Below, in pieces: positions 8,513 through 17,517 of a stretch of 64,000 bases of DNA. The translations under genes and the position numbers were made by a program. The stretch is taken from assembly GCF_016864375.1 (NCBI RefSeq), contig NZ_CP069354.1:4857501-4921500 (forward strand). Reading direction: 5' to 3'. Under the pieces are notes generated by a model, which searched no databases, was not told where the DNA came from, and was given only the letters and a program-made list of their open reading frames with translations. Each line of letters starts with the position of its first letter. Position 1 is the first letter of the stretch. The DNA is from Microvirga sp. VF16 (GTDB lineage: Bacteria > Pseudomonadota > Alphaproteobacteria > Rhizobiales > Beijerinckiaceae).

Positions 8513-9211
8513 ATGAAATCCGCCGTCATCGTCTTCCCCGGCTCCAATCGCGAAGGCGATATGGTGCGGGCTCTCAAGCTGGCCGGCTCCGACGCCCAGA
8601 AGGTGTGGCACGCCGAAACCGAACTGCCAAAGGGCACCGACCTCGTGGTCCTGCCCGGAGGCTTCTCCTATGGCGACTATCTGCGCTGCGGTGCGATTGC
8701 CGGCCGCGCGACGATCATGGATGCAGTTCGCGCTCATGCGGCGCGGGGCGGCCTCGTGCTCGGCGTCTGCAACGGCTTCCAGATCCTGTGCGAGGCAGGC
8801 CTCCTTCCCGGCATCCTGATGCGCAACGCCAACCTGAAATTCATCTGCCATCGCCAGTTCCTGCGGGTCGAGCGCAACGACACCGCGTTCACGCGGAACT
8901 ACGCCAAGGGCCAGGCCATCGATGTCTGCGTAGCGCATGGCGAGGGCAATTACACGGCCGATGAAGAGACGCTGAAGCGGCTCGAAGGCGAAGGGCTGGT
9001 GGCTTTCCGCTATTCCGACGCGCAAGGCCACATTACGCAGGATTCCAACCGCAACGGCTCCATGAACGCGATTGCGGGCATCTATTCCGACAAGCTCAAC
9101 GTGCTCGGCATGATGCCTCATCCGGAAAACCTGGTCGAGAACCTCGTGGGCGGCACCGATGGGCGCGGCCTGTTTGAGAGCCTCGTGTCGAGTTTTCCGA
9201 AAGCAGCCTGA
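8513..9211 (+). CDS. purQ: phosphoribosylformylglycinamidine synthase subunit PurQ (glutaminase)
   Basis: Class I glutamine amidotransferase subunit of 232 residues that supplies ammonia to PurL. The nucleophile Cys86 lies in GVCNGFQIL and the catalytic His is in MMPHPENLVE. PGGFSYGDYLRCG forms the oxyanion region. The frame is open upstream through purS, but the ATG at 8513, 7 bases after the purS stop, gives the standard N-terminus MKSAVIVFPGSNREGD. Confidence 0.95.
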   Translation: MKSAVIVFPGSNREGDMVRALKLAGSDAQKVWHAETELPKGTDLVVLPGGFSYGDYLRCGAIAGRATIMDAVRAHAARGGLVLGVCNGFQILCEAGLLPGILMRNANLKFICHRQFLRVERNDTAFTRNYAKGQAIDVCVAHGEGNYTADEETLKRLEGEGLVAFRYSDAQGHITQDSNRNGSMNAIAGIYSDKLNVLGMMPHPENLVENLVGGTDGRGLFESLVSSFPKAA

Positions 9212-9282
9212 TATCCAAAGCGGTACGAGACGCCCCGCAGCCCTCATTCCGAGGGCCTGACGGAAGAATATGGCACGAGTTT

Positions 9283-9387
9283 CCCCTCCCCCTTGTGGGG
9301 AGGGTTAGGGTGGGGGTGTCGGCGCTGAACTGGACCAGCGTGGTGCTCACACCCCCATCTCCAACTCCTCCCCACAAGGGGGAGGAG
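9283..9387. repeat. mosaic inverted-repeat element between purQ and purL
   Basis: The left arm (CTCCCCCTTGTGGGGAGG and flank) and the right arm (CCTCCCCACAAGGGGGAG) are inverted copies, with a second inner match of GGGTGGGGGTGT against ACACCCCC. A further small hairpin CTCCCAAACGGGAG follows near 9440. The whole 264-base purQ-purL spacer is taken up by this element, whereas the two genes are usually close. It resembles mosaic intergenic repeats of other rhizobial genomes; family membership is an inference. Confidence 0.75.
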
Positions 9388-9475
9388 GGCTGCCGGCGCT
9401 TTTCCGGCCAGATACTGAGGACACTTGATTGTCCGTTCTCTCCCAAACGGGAGAGGGTAACAATGCGAGACACCG

Positions 9476-11686
9476 ATGATCCGCAACGACGTCGCCATCA
9501 CCCCGGAGCTGGTCAAGGAGCACGGGCTGAAACCCGATGAATACGAGCGCTTCGTGAACCTGATCGGCCGCGAGCCGACCATCACCGAGCTCGGCATCGT
9601 CTCGGCCATGTGGAACGAGCATTGCTCGTACAAATCCTCCCGCATCCATCTGCGCGGTCTGCCGACCAAGGCGCCCTGGGTGATCCAGGGACCGGGCGAG
9701 AATGCAGGCGCGATCGATATCGGCGATGGGCTCGCCTGCATCTTCAAGATGGAAAGCCATAACCATCCGTCCTTCATCGAGCCCTATCAGGGCGCGGCGA
9801 CAGGCGTTGGCGGAATCCTGCGCGACGTGTTCACCATGGGCGCACGTCCCATCGCGTCGCTGAATTTCCTGCGCTTCGGCGAGCCGGATCATCCCAAAAC
9901 CCCTCACCTCGTCTCGGGCGTGGTCGCAGGCATCGGCGGCTATGGCAATTCCTTCGGCGTGCCCACCGTCGGCGGCAGCGTCGGCTTCGACAAGCGCTAC
10001 AACGGCAACATCCTCGTCAACGCCATGGCGGTGGGTCTCGCCCGCACGAATGAGATTTTCTACGCGAAGGCCACCGGGGTCGGGAACCCGATCGTCTATC
10101 TCGGCTCCAAGACCGGCCGCGACGGCATCCATGGCGCGACCATGGCCTCAGCCGAGTTCGACGATGCGTCCGAGGAGAAGCGCCCTACCGTGCAGGTCGG
10201 CGACCCCTTCGCCGAGAAGCTGCTGCTGGAAGCCTGCCTCGAACTCATGAAGTCGGGCGCGGTGATCGCGATCCAGGACATGGGAGCGGCCGGCCTCACC
10301 AGCTCCGCAGTCGAGATGGGCGCGAAGGGCAATCTCGGCATCGAGCTCGACCTCGACAAGGTGCCCTGCCGCGAGGAGGGCATGACGGCCTACGAGATGA
10401 TGCTGTCCGAGAGCCAGGAGCGCATGCTCATGGTGCTCAAGCCCGGCATGGAGAAGGAGGCCGAGGCCATCTTCCACAAATGGGGCCTGGATTTCGCCGT
10501 CATCGGCAAGACCACTGATACCCTGCGCTTCGTGATCAAGCACGGGGGTGAGGTAAAAGCGGATCTGCCGATCAAGGAACTGGGCGACGAAGCTCCTCTC
10601 TATGACCGTCCCTGGGTGGAAAGCCCCAGGCAGCCCGTGATCGCACCGGACGGCGTGAAGGCTCCCATGTCCGAAGCCGAGGCGCTCCTGAAGCTCGTCG
10701 GCTCGCCGGACCAGAGCTCCAAGCGCTGGGTCTGGGAGCAGTATGATCACCTGATCCTCGGCAACACGGTCCAGACACCGGGCGGCGACGCTGCCATCGT
10801 GCGCATCGAGGATGGGCCCAAGGGCCTCGCGCTCACCACCGACGTGACGCCGCGCTATTGCGAGGCCGATCCCTTCGAGGGCGGCAAGCAGGCGGTGGCG
10901 GAGGCTTGGCGCAACATCACTGCCGTGGGCGGCCTGCCGCTGGCGATTACCGACAACCTCAACTTCGCCAGCCCCGAGCGGCCTGAATCCATGGGCCAGT
11001 TCGTCGGCTGCGTGAAGGGCATCGGTGAGGCCTGCAAGGTGCTCGACTTCCCCGTCGTGTCCGGCAACGTCTCGCTCTACAACGAGACCAACGGCCAGGG
11101 CATCCTGCCGACCCCCGCCATCGGCGGCGTCGGCCTGATCGACGACGTAACGGTCAACGCCTCCATCGCCTTCAAGCGCGAGGGCGATGCGATCATCCTC
11201 ATCGGCGCGACGGAAGGCTGGCTCGGCCAGTCGATCTATCTGCGCGATGTCTGCGGCCGTGAGGAAGGCGCTCCGCCGCCGGTCGATCTGACGCAAGAAA
11301 AGCGCAACGGCGATTTCGTGCGCCAGCTCATCCGCTCGGGACAGGTGGACACCGTGCACGACCTCTCGGACGGCGGCATCGCGCTGGCTCTCGCCGAGAT
11401 GGCCATGGCCGGCAATGTGGGCGCCGAGATCACGGCTTTCCCTGAGAGCCTGCCGCTCCATGCCTTCCTCTTCGGCGAGGATCAGGCCCGTTACCTCATC
11501 GCCGTCGACGAGGACGTGGCCGCCGACATCCTCTACGAGGCGGGCGCCATCGGCATTCCGGCCGTGACGCTCGGGCTGACCGGGGGCGATGCGTTGATTC
11601 TGCCGGGTCGGCAGGCCATATCCGTGAAGCAATTGAAGGCAGCGCACGAAGCCTGGCTGCCGGACTACATGACCGGCAAGTCCTGA
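9476..11686 (+). CDS. purL: phosphoribosylformylglycinamidine synthase subunit PurL
   Basis: Large ATP-dependent synthase subunit of 736 residues that converts FGAR to FGAM using ammonia from PurQ. It has the small-PurL architecture: two AIRS-like N-terminal and two C-terminal domains. Visible motifs are MWNEHCSYKSSR near residue 43, KMESHNHPSFIEPYQGAATG, and HDLSDGGIALALAEM near residue 625. The Shine-Dalgarno upstream of the ATG at 9476 is weak, which may reflect the repeat just upstream. BolA and Grx4 genes follow closely. Confidence 0.96.
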   Translation: MIRNDVAITPELVKEHGLKPDEYERFVNLIGREPTITELGIVSAMWNEHCSYKSSRIHLRGLPTKAPWVIQGPGENAGAIDIGDGLACIFKMESHNHPSFIEPYQGAATGVGGILRDVFTMGARPIASLNFLRFGEPDHPKTPHLVSGVVAGIGGYGNSFGVPTVGGSVGFDKRYNGNILVNAMAVGLARTNEIFYAKATGVGNPIVYLGSKTGRDGIHGATMASAEFDDASEEKRPTVQVGDPFAEKLLLEACLELMKSGAVIAIQDMGAAGLTSSAVEMGAKGNLGIELDLDKVPCREEGMTAYEMMLSESQERMLMVLKPGMEKEAEAIFHKWGLDFAVIGKTTDTLRFVIKHGGEVKADLPIKELGDEAPLYDRPWVESPRQPVIAPDGVKAPMSEAEALLKLVGSPDQSSKRWVWEQYDHLILGNTVQTPGGDAAIVRIEDGPKGLALTTDVTPRYCEADPFEGGKQAVAEAWRNITAVGGLPLAITDNLNFASPERPESMGQFVGCVKGIGEACKVLDFPVVSGNVSLYNETNGQGILPTPAIGGVGLIDDVTVNASIAFKREGDAIILIGATEGWLGQSIYLRDVCGREEGAPPPVDLTQEKRNGDFVRQLIRSGQVDTVHDLSDGGIALALAEMAMAGNVGAEITAFPESLPLHAFLFGEDQARYLIAVDEDVAADILYEAGAIGIPAVTLGLTGGDALILPGRQAISVKQLKAAHEAWLPDYMTGKS

Positions 11687-11698
11687 GGAGTTTGATTC

Positions 11699-11935
11699 AT
11701 GCCAATGAATGCGCACGATATTGAGAGCATGATCAAAGCCGCGCTGCCAGATGCAGTGGTCGAGATCAAGGATCTGGCCGGCGACGGCGATCATTATGCC
11801 GCCACCGTCACCTCCTCGGCCTTCAAGGGGAAATCACGGGTTCAGCAGCACCAGATGGTCTATGCAGCGCTGCAAGGACGCATGGGTGGCGTGCTTCATG
11901 CCCTTGCATTAACGACTCTGGCACCCGACAATTGA
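11699..11935 (+). CDS. BolA family protein
   Basis: Protein of 78 residues with the BolA fold signature GKSRVQQHQMVYAAL in the second half. BolA proteins partner with CGFS monothiol glutaredoxins to hold or transfer iron-sulfur clusters and sense iron. The gene lies 12 bases after purL and 44 bases before grxD, and this BolA-Grx4 adjacency is widespread in Alphaproteobacteria. A conserved histidine is present in QHQM. Confidence 0.92.
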   Translation: MPMNAHDIESMIKAALPDAVVEIKDLAGDGDHYAATVTSSAFKGKSRVQQHQMVYAALQGRMGGVLHALALTTLAPDN

Positions 11936-11979
11936 GACACAAACCCGGCGCCTTGACCGTCGGGATGAAGGAGAATTCC

Positions 11980-12315
11980 ATGGCTGATGCCAACCAGATC
12001 ATCGACAACGAAGTGAAGTCCAACGACGTCGTGCTGTTCATGAAGGGCACGCCGCAATTCCCCATGTGCGGGTTCTCGGGCCAGGTGGTCCAGATCCTCA
12101 ACTACCTCGGCGTGCCCTACAAGGGCGTCAACGTGCTCGAGGACGAGACCATCCGCCAGGGCATCAAGGACTATTCCAACTGGCCGACCATTCCCCAGCT
12201 CTACGTGAAGGGCGAGTTCGTCGGCGGCTGCGACATCACCCGCGAGATGTTCCAGGCCGGCGAGTTGCAGCAGCTCTTCGCCGACAAGGGCATCCAGGTT
12301 CAGCAGAGCGCCTGA
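11980..12315 (+). CDS. grxD: monothiol glutaredoxin, Grx4 family
   Basis: CGFS-type glutaredoxin of 111 residues. The active Cys30 is in PMCGFSGQ, with WPTIPQLYVKGEFVGGCDI forming the glutathione-binding region. It carries or delivers iron-sulfur clusters rather than acting as a disulfide reductase, probably with the adjacent BolA protein. The ATG at 11980 has AAGGAGAA just upstream. The earlier in-frame start at 11932 lacks such a site and overlaps bolA. Confidence 0.95.
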   Translation: MADANQIIDNEVKSNDVVLFMKGTPQFPMCGFSGQVVQILNYLGVPYKGVNVLEDETIRQGIKDYSNWPTIPQLYVKGEFVGGCDITREMFQAGELQQLFADKGIQVQQSA

Positions 12316-12337
12316 GAGCTTCGGACTGGCGAGATTG

Positions 12338-12364
12338 AGGCGGGGCCTATGCCCCGCCTTTTCC
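12338..12364 (+). terminator. intrinsic terminator after grxD
   Basis: The stem AGGCGGGGC / GCCCCGCCT with a 4-base loop is followed by TTTTT, 22 bases after grxD. It closes the purSQL-bolA-grxD transcript. Confidence 0.88.
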
Positions 12365-12501
12365 ATTTGAGCCTCCGCTACAGGGGCGTCTTATGTCGCA
12401 TTCCTTAAACGGCTCAGTTTCCGGCACAATGAAGTGTGCTGAACACAACAGAAGAGCCGCTCACCACAGAATAATAAGGAGCGGTGAGAAGGGGCTGTCC
12501 C

Positions 12502-12819
12502 ATGATCGAACCGGAAACCAACGTCGTCGCCTTCAAGCCACGTAAGGCCGTGACGCATCATCCCAAGAGCCTCATGGAGCGGATCTATGCCGCCGGCTCG
12601 CTCTCCATCCGGGCGGATGACCGAGCCACCAAGATGGCGGCCGTGATGCTGCAGGCGCTGGGGTTCCTGGTGATCGAGGAGATCCTGGCCGACGGCACTC
12701 CGCGCCGGTTTCAGCGTGGTGAAGCCCGTCAGGCCATGGACCGGCCCTGGCGGCTCTCGAAGCCGGCTTTCAGCGGAACGATCGGCGTCCCGGACGGCGG
12801 CGGAGCGTTTCCGGCTTAG
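12502..12819 (+). CDS. hypothetical protein
   Basis: Protein of 105 residues, not recognised. The start MIEPETNVVAFKP at 12502 is preceded by GAAGGGG; a GTG at 12484 would add six residues. The middle (RADDRATKMAAVMLQALGFLVIEE) looks like an amphipathic helix and strand, and the C-terminus is Pro/Gly-rich. It overlaps the stop of the convergent thioredoxin-like gene by 4 bases. The product is soluble, with no signal peptide or metal motif. Confidence 0.6.
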   Translation: MIEPETNVVAFKPRKAVTHHPKSLMERIYAAGSLSIRADDRATKMAAVMLQALGFLVIEEILADGTPRRFQRGEARQAMDRPWRLSKPAFSGTIGVPDGGGAFPA

Positions 12820-13463
12820 GACCGGCCCAAAGCCGCTTTCATGAAGGTGACGGCGTCGGGCGAGGCCCATTCCGCTGGCCCCTTCAGCAGGGCGATCTCG
12901 CAGCCCGAGGCATCGACCACGAAGGTGGTCGGCAGGCCCACCACATGACCGGACTTCTGCAGCACCTGCAGCAGCTTGCCCTCCGGATCCGCGTGATAGG
13001 CCAGATTCCTGATGCCGTTCTCCTGCAACCAAGCCTTGGGCTTCTCGCGATTGCGAGTATCGACATTGATCGCGACGACCTGGAAATCGGAGCCGCCCAG
13101 CTCCGCCTGGAGCTTGTCGAGGGCTGGCATCTCCTCCCGGCACGGCACGCACCAAGTCGCCCAGAGATTGACCAGGATCGTCTTGCCCTTGAAGTCGGTG
13201 AGATTCATTGGCTGGCCCTCAGGACCCGCGAATGAAATCACCGGAGGCGGCTTCGGAGTGCTGCTCACCCCAACGGCGGCCACCTCGCCCTTGGCCAGCG
13301 GCTTCAGGCGCTCGGCTGTAGGCTTCGAGGCACGGCACTCCGCAACACCAGCGGCCATGGGATCGCGAGGCGCGAGGCCGTACCAGGCCGCACCGGCCCC
13401 CACGAGAACAATGGCCGCGAGGCCAACCAGCCAGCTTTTCCGGGATTTCACTGCGTTCGACAT
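12816..13463 (-). CDS. TlpA-like thiol:disulfide oxidoreductase, membrane-anchored
   Basis: Thioredoxin-fold protein of 215 residues. An N-terminal anchor lies near residues 11-30, followed by a periplasmic redoxin domain with the active site WCVPC (Cys105, Cys108) and the cis-proline region GLPTTFVV. Members reduce periplasmic disulfides, often for cytochrome c or CuA assembly. The start MSNAVKSRKS at 13463 is chosen; the frame extends 12 codons further. In related genomes argH is divergent from this gene and precedes lptM-lysA, but here only 133-170 noncoding bases remain. Confidence 0.88.
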   Translation of the reverse strand: MSNAVKSRKSWLVGLAAIVLVGAGAAWYGLAPRDPMAAGVAECRASKPTAERLKPLAKGEVAAVGVSSTPKPPPVISFAGPEGQPMNLTDFKGKTILVNLWATWCVPCREEMPALDKLQAELGGSDFQVVAINVDTRNREKPKAWLQENGIRNLAYHADPEGKLLQVLQKSGHVVGLPTTFVVDASGCEIALLKGPAEWASPDAVTFMKAALGRS

Positions 13464-13632
13464 GGCCCGTGATGTGGCGCTTTTCGGCTTAAGCCTCAAG
13501 CCCTGAATACGGAAGCGCGGCCGTCCGCCCCATCACGAAAGCGTTGGAAGCGGAGCCTGTTGCAATCCACACCTTGCCTCTCGCCTCCGTCGCCTCTTCT
13601 CGCTATGGTGCGGCCACGTTTCGGAGCTTGTA

Positions 13633-13881
13633 ATGTCGTCCAGCCTGACTTTCCCCCGCGCAGTCCTCGTGGCGGGCCTTCTCGTTCTCGGTCTGAGCGC
13701 CTGCGGCCGTCGCGGCGCGCTCGAACCGCCGCCGGATGCATCGGCGCAGGCGGCCGAGACCCAGACGCAGACCCCGACGAGCGACTCGACCCTACCCTCC
13801 CCGGTCGGCACGCCCCGCTCCAGGCCTAGCCAGGGCTACACGATTCCGAACAAGCCCTTTATTCTCGATCCGTTGCTTTAG
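13633..13881 (+). CDS. lptM: LptM-like small lipoprotein
   Basis: Lipoprotein of 82 residues with lipobox LSAC (Cys24), followed by GRRGALEPPPD and a Pro/Ser/Thr-rich tail. This is the layout of the LptM/YifL family, which in E. coli assists maturation of the LptD translocon. The C-terminal motif NKPFILDPLL is typical of rhizobial members. It is 9 bases upstream of lysA, the usual arrangement. Role in outer-membrane assembly is inferred from the family. Confidence 0.82.
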   Translation: MSSSLTFPRAVLVAGLLVLGLSACGRRGALEPPPDASAQAAETQTQTPTSDSTLPSPVGTPRSRPSQGYTIPNKPFILDPLL

Positions 13882-13890
13882 GCTTTTTCG

Positions 13891-15159
13891 ATGCACCATT
13901 TCGCTTATCGTGACGGCATCCTCCACGCGGAGGGCGTCGATCTGCGCCGCCTCGCCGATGAGGTCGGCACCCCGTTCTATTGCTATTCGTCAGCCACGCT
14001 GGAACGGCATTACAAAGTCTTCTCCGAGGCCTTCGCCTACACGGACGCCCTCGTCTGCTACGCCATGAAGGCGAATTCCAATCAGGCGGTGCTCAAGACG
14101 CTCGGACGCCTCGGGGCCGGCATGGACATCGTGTCCGAGGGCGAGCTGCGCCGCGCGCTGGCGGCCGGCGTTCCCGGCAAGCGCATCGTCTTCTCCGGTG
14201 TCGGCAAGACGAAGGCCGAGATGGCCTTCGCGCTCGAGAGCGGCATCCTCTGCTTCAACGTGGAATCGGAGCCCGAGCTCGAGGCGCTCTCGGAGGTCGC
14301 CCTCTCCAAGGGCGTGCGCGCTCCCATCTCGATCCGCATCAATCCGGATGTGGACGCCAAGACCCATGCCAAGATCTCGACCGGCAAGTCCGAGAACAAG
14401 TTCGGCATTCCCATCGCCCGCGCCCGCGAGGTCTATGCGCATGCTGCCGCGCTCAAGGGCATTGAGGTTACCGGCGTCGACATGCATATCGGCAGCCAGA
14501 TCACGGATCTTGCTCCTTACGACAATGCGACCGCGCTTCTCGCCGAGCTCGCCCGCGACCTGATGGCCGACGGGCACAAGCTGCATCACATCGATCTCGG
14601 CGGCGGCCTTGGCGTGCCCTATCGCGAGGACAACGAGCCCCCGCCCGATCCGCAGGCCTATGCGGCGATCATCAAGCGCCACACCAAGGATCTGGGCCTC
14701 AAGCTCGTGTTCGAGATGGGCCGCATGATCGCCGGTAATGCCGGCGTGCTCATCGCCCGGGTGATCTATGTGAAGCAGGGCGCCGACAAACCCTTCGTGA
14801 TCGTCGATGCTGCGATGAACGATCTCATCCGCCCGACACTCTACGAGGCCCATCACGACATCAAGCCGGTCGTCGCGGCGTCTCCCGACACGCCGCGCAT
14901 CGTCGCCGACGTGGTCGGTCCCGTCTGCGAGACCGGCGATTACCTCGCCCTCTCCCGTGACATGCCGGAGGTCAAAGTCGGCGACCTCATCGCCATCATG
15001 ACGGCCGGTGCCTATGGCGCCGTCCAGGCCAACACTTACAACACGCGCCTGCTCGTGCCCGAAGTGCTCGTGCGTGGCGACGATCATGCGGTGGTGCGCC
15101 CGCGCCCGAGCTACGATGAGCTCATTGGGCTCGATAAGATTCCGGGTTGGTTGGGCTGA
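13891..15159 (+). CDS. lysA: diaminopimelate decarboxylase
   Basis: PLP enzyme of 422 residues that converts meso-diaminopimelate to lysine and CO2, the last step of lysine synthesis. The PLP lysine is in CYAMKANSNQAV, the glycine loop in HIDLGGGLGVPY, and the catalytic Cys in GPVCETGDYLA. HIGSQI is also conserved. The sequence is full-length with no gaps. It follows lptM closely and ends at a strong terminator. Confidence 0.96.
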   Translation: MHHFAYRDGILHAEGVDLRRLADEVGTPFYCYSSATLERHYKVFSEAFAYTDALVCYAMKANSNQAVLKTLGRLGAGMDIVSEGELRRALAAGVPGKRIVFSGVGKTKAEMAFALESGILCFNVESEPELEALSEVALSKGVRAPISIRINPDVDAKTHAKISTGKSENKFGIPIARAREVYAHAAALKGIEVTGVDMHIGSQITDLAPYDNATALLAELARDLMADGHKLHHIDLGGGLGVPYREDNEPPPDPQAYAAIIKRHTKDLGLKLVFEMGRMIAGNAGVLIARVIYVKQGADKPFVIVDAAMNDLIRPTLYEAHHDIKPVVAASPDTPRIVADVVGPVCETGDYLALSRDMPEVKVGDLIAIMTAGAYGAVQANTYNTRLLVPEVLVRGDDHAVVRPRPSYDELIGLDKIPGWLG

Positions 15160-15198
15160 AGGCAGATCCGATCACCAGATACACCTGCTGCACAAACG

Positions 15199-15231
15199 AA
15201 AAACCCGGCGTTGTATCCGCCGGGTTTTTCC
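15199..15231. terminator. bidirectional intrinsic terminator between lysA and the RTX gene
   Basis: AAAACCCGGCG and its complement CGCCGGGTTTTT form a stem flanked by an A run on one side and a T run on the other. It can therefore end transcripts from both lysA (plus) and the convergent RTX gene (minus). Confidence 0.85.
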
Positions 15232-15249
15232 GTTTGCGGCGATTTCTAT

Positions 15250-17517
15250 CTAGATCACGAAGAACTCGGTGGACTTCATGACAAGGCCCTTCTTCAGCAG
15301 GGCGATTTCGACAGCCGCCTTCGAGCCTGAACCGTCGACATCGTAAGAGAGATAGCCGGTCTTCTTGTTGTAGATCAGGTAGTCGTCCTTGTCCTTGGCC
15401 TTGTCACCCACCCGGAAGAACGACTTTTTGAGCGCGGCAGGCGAAGTCGCAGAACCGGACTTGCCGAGTTTCGTGAGCACCTTGTTCTCCAGCCAGATCG
15501 AGTCGTCGTTCACGTTGTAATCCCAGACGGCGTCGAGGTTGGTCTTCTTGTTCGGCTTGGAGTCGAAGACGAAGATGTCCCGTCCGGCCTCGCCTTTCAG
15601 GACGTCCCTGCCTGAACCGCCATAGAGCCAGTCGTCGCCTGCCCCGCCGGACAACCGATCGTTGCCGGCCAGTCCCTTCACGATGTCACTCCCGGATGCG
15701 CCCTTCAGATTGTCGTTGCGCTTCGTCCCCGTGACCGTATCGACGAGATCAATCAGATCGATCGCGAGGCTCTTGGAGAATTCATTAGTGCCGTCGGACA
15801 CCATCACGCGCGGGAAGCGATGGGAGCCATTCTCGTAATCGAGCGTCACGCCTTCGACGACAATGACGTTGTAGCCGCCTCTGCCATCGGCGACGAGATC
15901 GAATATTTCCGTACTCTCATCCGCCAGGGTGTAGGTGATATCATCGCCATCGTCGTCCGTCCCCGTAAGCCTGCCGACGACTGTCCCACCGCCGGCACCC
16001 TCGGTTACTCTCGCGAGAGTAAAGGTTACAGCCGGAGGCTCATTGACATCGATGATCTCGAGCTGGAGGACTTCAGGCACCGGATCTTCGTTGAACTCGT
16101 CGGACACGAACACTTCGAGAGAATGGTGGCCGTTGTTCTCATAGTTGAGGACGGCACCCTCACGCAGCACGATGTTCGTGTGGCCGGTGCTTGCGTCCTG
16201 AACGAGCCGAAACAGATGCGCACTGGCACCCGCCAGTCTATAGCCGATCTCGTCGCCCTCCGAATCCATTGCGAGGATCGTGCCGACGATGGCTCCTGCC
16301 GGTGCATTTTCCCGGACGGGACGGGCAGTCACGTCGAATATCGGAGGTTGATTGTCCTCGATTGCCAGGTCGTATTCCGCAGTCTCCGTATTGGAGCCAT
16401 CGGAGATTGTGACCGCGAAGCTGTGGTGCTTCTCATTGTCATAATCGAGAACGACACCTTCCTTGACTACGACGTTCCAGGTGTCGTCATCGATCTTCAC
16501 GATTTCGAACACATCCGCGCTTTCGGATGACAAAGTGAAGTCAATATCACCGCCTTCAGCATCGGTCGCCGTGAAGGTGGCAACCACAGTGCCGCCCCTT
16601 GCACCCTCGACAACGTCCCTAGCCTCGAAGGTCACGGTCGGCGGTTCGTTTTCGAAGGAAAGGTCGCAGGTCTCCTCCACCGTATTGACCCCGTCGAAAA
16701 CCGAAACGGTGAAACCGCGGTGATTGGGATCGTCGTAGTTCAGTGTCACGCCATCTCTGACGATGACATTGCCATTGGCATCGATACGGAACAGAGCCGC
16801 GCTGTCGCCCAACAGGGTATAGATGATGTCATCGCCCTCATCGTCTGTGATCACCAACGCGCCAACGGTTGTGCCGCTCTCGACAGTCTTGCCGAGTTCA
16901 ATGGCATCCCAGGAGATTACGGGCTCCTGATTCTCCACAATGTTGAGATCGAAGGTATCGGAAAATGTATTGGTACCATCGGAGATCTGGACCGAGATGC
17001 TGAGATGCGACGGATTGTCGAGATCGAGCGTCACGCCCTCGCGGACCACAATATTGCCATTGGCATCGATGTTGAACAGAGCGGCGCTATTGCCCAGGAG
17101 AGTATATGAAACCAAGTTCGATTCAGGATCGGACGACGTCAGCGTGCCGATGATCGTATCCGCCCCTGCACCCTCGGGAACATCCAATGGTTCGAACAAC
17201 ACCTCAGGCGCTTCGTTCACATCGGTAACCACAATATTTACCGAAAGTGGGGTGACGGATGTTCCCTGATCGCCGCTCGAGTGAATGGTCAGTGCGTATT
17301 GTCCTGGGCCGCCTTCGAAATCGAACTCCGCTTCTGCCTTCACGACGAGTTCGTAGACGCCATCCTCGTCCTGATCGACGACCTCGAAGCGCGGATCGTC
17401 CAGCGTGAAAGTAAATGTCTCGCCCTCCGCACCGCCGTCGATGCTCAGGGTCCCAACATTGTCGCCCGCAACTGCATCTTCCGGGATCGTGCTGGATGAA
17501 AGAGTGATCGTCGCCAT
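15250..17517 (-). CDS. cadherin-like repeat / RTX calcium-binding secreted protein
   Basis: Protein of 755 residues, strongly acidic and without a classical signal peptide. Six cadherin-like repeats of about 95 residues occupy residues 1-590. Each has a VxEGAxxGTVVG-like start, a DxEGDxIxYTL core and a GVTLDYDN segment. Next come three to four RTX nonapeptides (LAGNDRLSGGAGDDWLYGG) near 610-645. The C-terminal domain ends in EFFVI and is homologous to the ends of the RTX proteins at 58457-61657 and 46404-46601. Such proteins leave by type I secretion through an uncleaved C-terminal signal; no transporter is in the window. It is inserted, in opposite orientation, between lysA and the TIGR02302 gene. 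Confidence 0.88.
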   Translation of the reverse strand: MATITLSSSTIPEDAVAGDNVGTLSIDGGAEGETFTFTLDDPRFEVVDQDEDGVYELVVKAEAEFDFEGGPGQYALTIHSSGDQGTSVTPLSVNIVVTDVNEAPEVLFEPLDVPEGAGADTIIGTLTSSDPESNLVSYTLLGNSAALFNIDANGNIVVREGVTLDLDNPSHLSISVQISDGTNTFSDTFDLNIVENQEPVISWDAIELGKTVESGTTVGALVITDDEGDDIIYTLLGDSAALFRIDANGNVIVRDGVTLNYDDPNHRGFTVSVFDGVNTVEETCDLSFENEPPTVTFEARDVVEGARGGTVVATFTATDAEGGDIDFTLSSESADVFEIVKIDDDTWNVVVKEGVVLDYDNEKHHSFAVTISDGSNTETAEYDLAIEDNQPPIFDVTARPVRENAPAGAIVGTILAMDSEGDEIGYRLAGASAHLFRLVQDASTGHTNIVLREGAVLNYENNGHHSLEVFVSDEFNEDPVPEVLQLEIIDVNEPPAVTFTLARVTEGAGGGTVVGRLTGTDDDGDDITYTLADESTEIFDLVADGRGGYNVIVVEGVTLDYENGSHRFPRVMVSDGTNEFSKSLAIDLIDLVDTVTGTKRNDNLKGASGSDIVKGLAGNDRLSGGAGDDWLYGGSGRDVLKGEAGRDIFVFDSKPNKKTNLDAVWDYNVNDDSIWLENKVLTKLGKSGSATSPAALKKSFFRVGDKAKDKDDYLIYNKKTGYLSYDVDGSGSKAAVEIALLKKGLVMKSTEFFVI

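Noticed and set aside
10148..11794. 548-codon open frame antisense to purL
   Set aside because: It mirrors a strongly conserved gene in high-GC DNA, where the antisense frame is open by codon bias; it has no ribosome site and a His/Arg/Gly-skewed composition.
13990..15087. 365-codon antisense frame in lysA
   Set aside because: Shadow of lysA; no start signal and no family resemblance.
15600..15720. Repetitive DNA in the RTX genes as a possible CRISPR or tandem-repeat array
   Set aside because: The periodicity is in codons for glycine/aspartate nonapeptides; there are no spacers and the DNA units are not identical.
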